DNA of 64,000 bases from Chryseobacterium sp. StRB126. Lineage in GTDB: Bacteria; Bacteroidota; Bacteroidia; Flavobacteriales; Weeksellaceae. The position numbers and the translations under genes were made by a program. This document shows positions 61,793 through 64,000 of the stretch, in pieces. Under the pieces are notes generated by a model. That model was not told where the DNA came from. It searched no databases and worked only from the letters and a program-made list of their open reading frames with translations. The stretch is taken from positions 2,046,001-2,110,000 of the forward strand of contig NZ_AP014624.1 of NCBI RefSeq assembly GCF_000829375.1, written 5' to 3'. Every line of letters starts with the position of its first letter. Position 1 is the stretch's first letter.

Positions 61793-62956
61793 CTAGTAGC
61801 TCATCTCTACAATCTTGGAAGCATCCTGAGGAGTTAGTTTTTTATACTCACCAAGTCCCAGCCAGTTTCTGTCTGTAAAGGCTTTCTCCACTCTTTCAGC
61901 TGTACCATTATAGTCTTCCGTATATTCAGAAAGTTTGGTTTTGATATGCAGGCTGTGGAAGAATTCTTCAAGTTTTTTAATTCCCAGCTCCGCTTTTTCT
62001 TCAATACTTCCTTCTTTAATTCCCCAAACTCTTTCCGCATACTGAGCCAGCTTCCCTTTTTTATCTTCAAAGTTATAACGGTAGTGAGAAGGAGCAATGA
62101 TGGCTAGTGTTCTTGCATGGTCAATACCGAAGTAAGCGGTTAATTCATGGCCCATAGCATGTACAGCCCAGTCAGTAATAACTCCTTTTTGGATCAGTCC
62201 GTTTAAAGCCATCGTACAACACCACATAAAGTTTCCGGCAGCATCATAGTTGAAATCATCAGCCAATACTTTTGGTGCTGTTTCCTGAAGGCTGATCAGA
62301 ATGCTTTCTGCAATTCTTTCCTGAAGATCAGCAGAAGAAGGAGCCGTCATATATTGTTCCAGTACATGAGTGTAAGCATCTGTAATTCCGTTGACAATTT
62401 GATTTTTAGGAATAGATCTGATAACTTCAGGATCTAGCACAGAGAATTGAGGGAAAAGTCCCGGACCTCCGGAAGACAATTTTTCATTGGTTTCTCTTCT
62501 GGAAATCACATATCCTGAGTTCATTTCCGAACCGGTTGCCGGAAGCGTCAGAATACTCCCAAATGGCATTCCTTCTCCTTCAAAAGTTCTCACCTGGTTT
62601 CTCAGAATATCCCAAGGTTCCCCATTATAGTTGGCCGCTGCAGAGATAAACTTAGTTCCGTCAATCACAGACCCACCACCTACGGCAAGAAGATAATTGA
62701 TGTTATTTTCCTTAATAAAACTAATGGCGTTAATGAGAACCTCATATTCAGGATTGGCAGGAACTCCACCGAATTCATAGAGTTCATGATCTTTTAAAGC
62801 TTCTTTTACCTGATCATAAACACCATTATTTTTAATACTTCCACCACCGTAGATCATTAATATTTTGGCGTTTTGAGGAATTTCCTTGGAAATTTTAGCG
62901 ATTTCTCCCTTTCCGAAAAGTATTTTGGTTGGATTTTTAAACTCGAAATTAAGCAT
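61793..62956 (-). CDS. Iron-dependent alcohol dehydrogenase (YqhD/BdhA-like)
   Basis: A 387-residue protein of the iron-containing alcohol dehydrogenase family, closest to the NADP-dependent butanol/aldehyde reductases. Motifs are MIYGGGSIKNNGVYDQV (nucleotide side), LLAVGGGSVIDGTKFIS (GGGS), LTLPATGSEMNSGYVIS, and His residues in WAVHAMGHELTAYFGIDHARTL, which bind Fe2+. It reduces aldehydes to alcohols. It stands alone; the upstream region on the minus strand has no clear control element. Confidence 0.93.
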   Translation of the reverse strand: MLNFEFKNPTKILFGKGEIAKISKEIPQNAKILMIYGGGSIKNNGVYDQVKEALKDHELYEFGGVPANPEYEVLINAISFIKENNINYLLAVGGGSVIDGTKFISAAANYNGEPWDILRNQVRTFEGEGMPFGSILTLPATGSEMNSGYVISRRETNEKLSSGGPGLFPQFSVLDPEVIRSIPKNQIVNGITDAYTHVLEQYMTAPSSADLQERIAESILISLQETAPKVLADDFNYDAAGNFMWCCTMALNGLIQKGVITDWAVHAMGHELTAYFGIDHARTLAIIAPSHYRYNFEDKKGKLAQYAERVWGIKEGSIEEKAELGIKKLEEFFHSLHIKTKLSEYTEDYNGTAERVEKAFTDRNWLGLGEYKKLTPQDASKIVEMSY

Positions 62957-63103
62957 TGTTCTAAATTTATTTTAACCCAAATTTACGGAATGAAAAAGGA
63001 AAATTAAGTTAATGAAAGTTTAAAATTGCTATCACAGAATTTCATAAAAGCAATCAAAAGCTGATTTCCCAATCTGTCTCCATGGATAATTGATTGACTG
63101 TCT

Positions 63104-63514
63104 TTATGGAGACTCACAGGAAAGATAACTTTTGGCTCTTTTAATAAAGCTTTCTTTATCTTTTTTAATATCTTCCAGCAGTCTCTTTCTCTCTTCAGGA
63201 ATCGTTAGATATTTGTCACCCCATAGATTGATTTCAACAATAATTGGAACTAAATCAATTCCTTTTTCTGTAAGGTGGTATAAGATCTTTAATTTATTTT
63301 CAGGATGGTTCTTTTTATCAATAATTCCATTTTCCAGTAGATTCTGAAGTCTTGTTGCCAGAATATTGGACGCAATTTTTTCATCAGCCTTCTGAAGATC
63401 ACCATAAGTACATTGCTTTTTAAGCATCAGATCACGGATGATTAATAATGACCATTTATCGCCCCATATTTCAAGAGAACAGCTAATAGGACAGTCTGAC
63501 CTTTTTTTACTCAT
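63104..63514 (-). CDS. HxlR-family transcriptional regulator
   Basis: A 136-residue winged helix-turn-helix protein. The HxlR signature is CPISCSLEIWGDKWSLLIIRDLMLKKQCTYGDLQK, with the conserved Cys at the start, then LATRLQNLLENGIIDKK and LYHLTEKGIDLVPIIVEINLWGDKYL. The Cys may sense oxidants or aldehydes by analogy to family members. It is divergent from the lpdA-like gene, and a 9-bp inverted repeat in the shared gap is a likely target, giving autoregulation. Confidence 0.93.
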   Translation of the reverse strand: MSKKRSDCPISCSLEIWGDKWSLLIIRDLMLKKQCTYGDLQKADEKIASNILATRLQNLLENGIIDKKNHPENKLKILYHLTEKGIDLVPIIVEINLWGDKYLTIPEERKRLLEDIKKDKESFIKRAKSYLSCESP

Positions 63515-63533
63515 TTTTTTAATTTAAAAAATA

Positions 63534-63586
63534 TTACTTGCAGAATGAAAGCGTTTGTTTTAATTTTGCTTTTATTTTGCAAGTAA
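63534..63586. promoter_or_regulatory. Two-site operator in the HxlR-lpdA gap
   Basis: TTACTTGCA (63534-63542) and its exact complement TGCAAGTAA (63578-63586), 35 bases apart (centres 44 bases, about four helix turns), lie between the divergent genes. The left site overlaps the -33 TTG of the lpdA promoter. Confidence 0.6.
63538..63568 (+). promoter_or_regulatory. Promoter of lpdA
   Basis: TTG (63538-63540), 20 bases, TAATTTTG (63561-63568): consensus -33 and -7 for the phylum. The leader would be about 40 bases, carrying the right operator half. Confidence 0.65.
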
Positions 63587-63614
63587 ATTTAATCATAAAT
63601 AATTAATAAATCAA

Positions 63615-64000
63615 ATGGAAAACTATGACATTGCCGTAATTGGCTCAGGACCCGGAGGATATGTTGCCGCTATAAGAAGTGCCCAATTAGGCTATAAAAC
63701 AGTAATTATTGAAAAATATGACACATTGGGCGGAACCTGTACCAATGTAGGCTGTATCCCAACAAAAGCTTTGCTGGACAGCACGCATCATTATGCAGAA
63801 GCTCAGGATAAATTTAAAGAACATGGAATTAAGCTTGATAAGATAGAACTTGATTTTACCCAGATGTATAAAAGAAAATCTGAAGTAGTTGCTAAGAACA
63901 CCAGCGGACTTGATTTCTTAATGAATAAAAATAATATTACCCGTCTGAAAGGGACTGCAAGTTTCATCAATAATTCCTCTATTAAAGTGGTTCATGAAGC
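63615..64000 (+). CDS. lpdA: Dihydrolipoyl dehydrogenase, N-terminal part (cut by window edge)
   Basis: The frame runs past the right edge; 128 residues are visible. It begins MENYDIAVIGSGPGGYVAAI, the FAD-binding GxGxxG fold, then EKYDTLGGTCTNVGCIPTKALL, where GGTCxNVGCIP holds the redox-active cysteine pair. That identifies lipoamide dehydrogenase, the E3 subunit of pyruvate/2-oxoglutarate dehydrogenases. The divergent HxlR regulator may control it, which would be unusual for a housekeeping E3, so it may serve a specialised role. Confidence 0.93.
   Translation, partial: MENYDIAVIGSGPGGYVAAIRSAQLGYKTVIIEKYDTLGGTCTNVGCIPTKALLDSTHHYAEAQDKFKEHGIKLDKIELDFTQMYKRKSEVVAKNTSGLDFLMNKNNITRLKGTASFINNSSIKVVHE

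Noticed and set aside
1..64000. tRNA, rRNA, CRISPR array, prophage or transposase genes
   Set aside because: None could be recognised by eye; regular spacer-repeat arrays and tRNA-like cloverleaf ends were looked for and not found, though a dedicated scan was not possible.

Overview
The window looks like chromosomal DNA of a Chryseobacterium-like member of the Flavobacteriia (phylum Bacteroidota). The evidence is A+T-rich DNA, a SusC/SusD starch locus, many secreted proteins whose signal peptides end in F-A/S-Q, Bacteroidota promoters (TTTG, 19-21 bases, TAnnTTTG), and a small bacteriocin-like peptide gene. No rRNA, tRNA, CRISPR array or transposase gene was recognised.

Layout. 1-12.5 kb is mostly housekeeping: a secreted-protein fragment, yidD, rarA, a DUF2339 membrane protein, prephenate dehydratase, a thioesterase, dnaA, a low-molecular-weight tyrosine phosphatase with an RsmI-like methyltransferase, and a DUF4349 lipoprotein. 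13-22.7 kb carries an AraC regulator, a TolC/HlyD/MFS efflux set, a TonB-dependent receptor broken by one frameshift, a siderophore-interacting reductase and a methyltransferase. metG follows at 22.9-25.0 kb. 25.3-43 kb is a starch/maltodextrin utilisation locus: susC, susD, susE, a GH97 alpha-glucosidase, then a GH13 amylase, a small NTF2-like protein and an SLC45-like sugar permease. Between GH97 and GH13 sits a peptide-modification cassette at 33.1-37.5 kb: a 72-aa precursor-like peptide, a radical SAM/SPASM enzyme, two paralogous proteins with an Fe(II)-oxygenase-like HxD...H pattern, and a secreted pepsin/retropepsin-like protease interrupted at an A9 tract. 43-53 kb holds pirin, an FMN reductase, a possible small RNA or peptide unit, and purM-purN-purH-purD-guaA for de novo purine synthesis. 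54-64 kb holds a GNAT-nitrilase fusion, a Cys-rich 55-aa bacteriocin-like peptide, a UbiB-like kinase, a DEAD-box helicase, an SGNH hydrolase, an iron-dependent alcohol dehydrogenase, and an HxlR regulator divergent from a partial lpdA.

How the genes work together. The starch locus would bind and import oligosaccharides at the outer membrane (SusCDE), cut them (GH13, GH97) and take the sugars across the inner membrane (MFS). The peptide cassette has the parts of a ribosomally made, post-translationally modified peptide (RiPP) pathway and is the strongest candidate for an undescribed system. The purine genes cover the PurM, PurN, PurH, PurD and GuaA steps.

Intergenic DNA is rich in small dispersed repeats: MITE-like units with inverted ends, REP-like double hairpins, a GATAAAA heptamer array and several degenerate palindromic families. 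Two genes, the TonB receptor and the cassette protease, are each broken by one base in a homopolymer. That could be sequencing error, real decay or slippage. All calls were made by reading the sequence; no database search was run.
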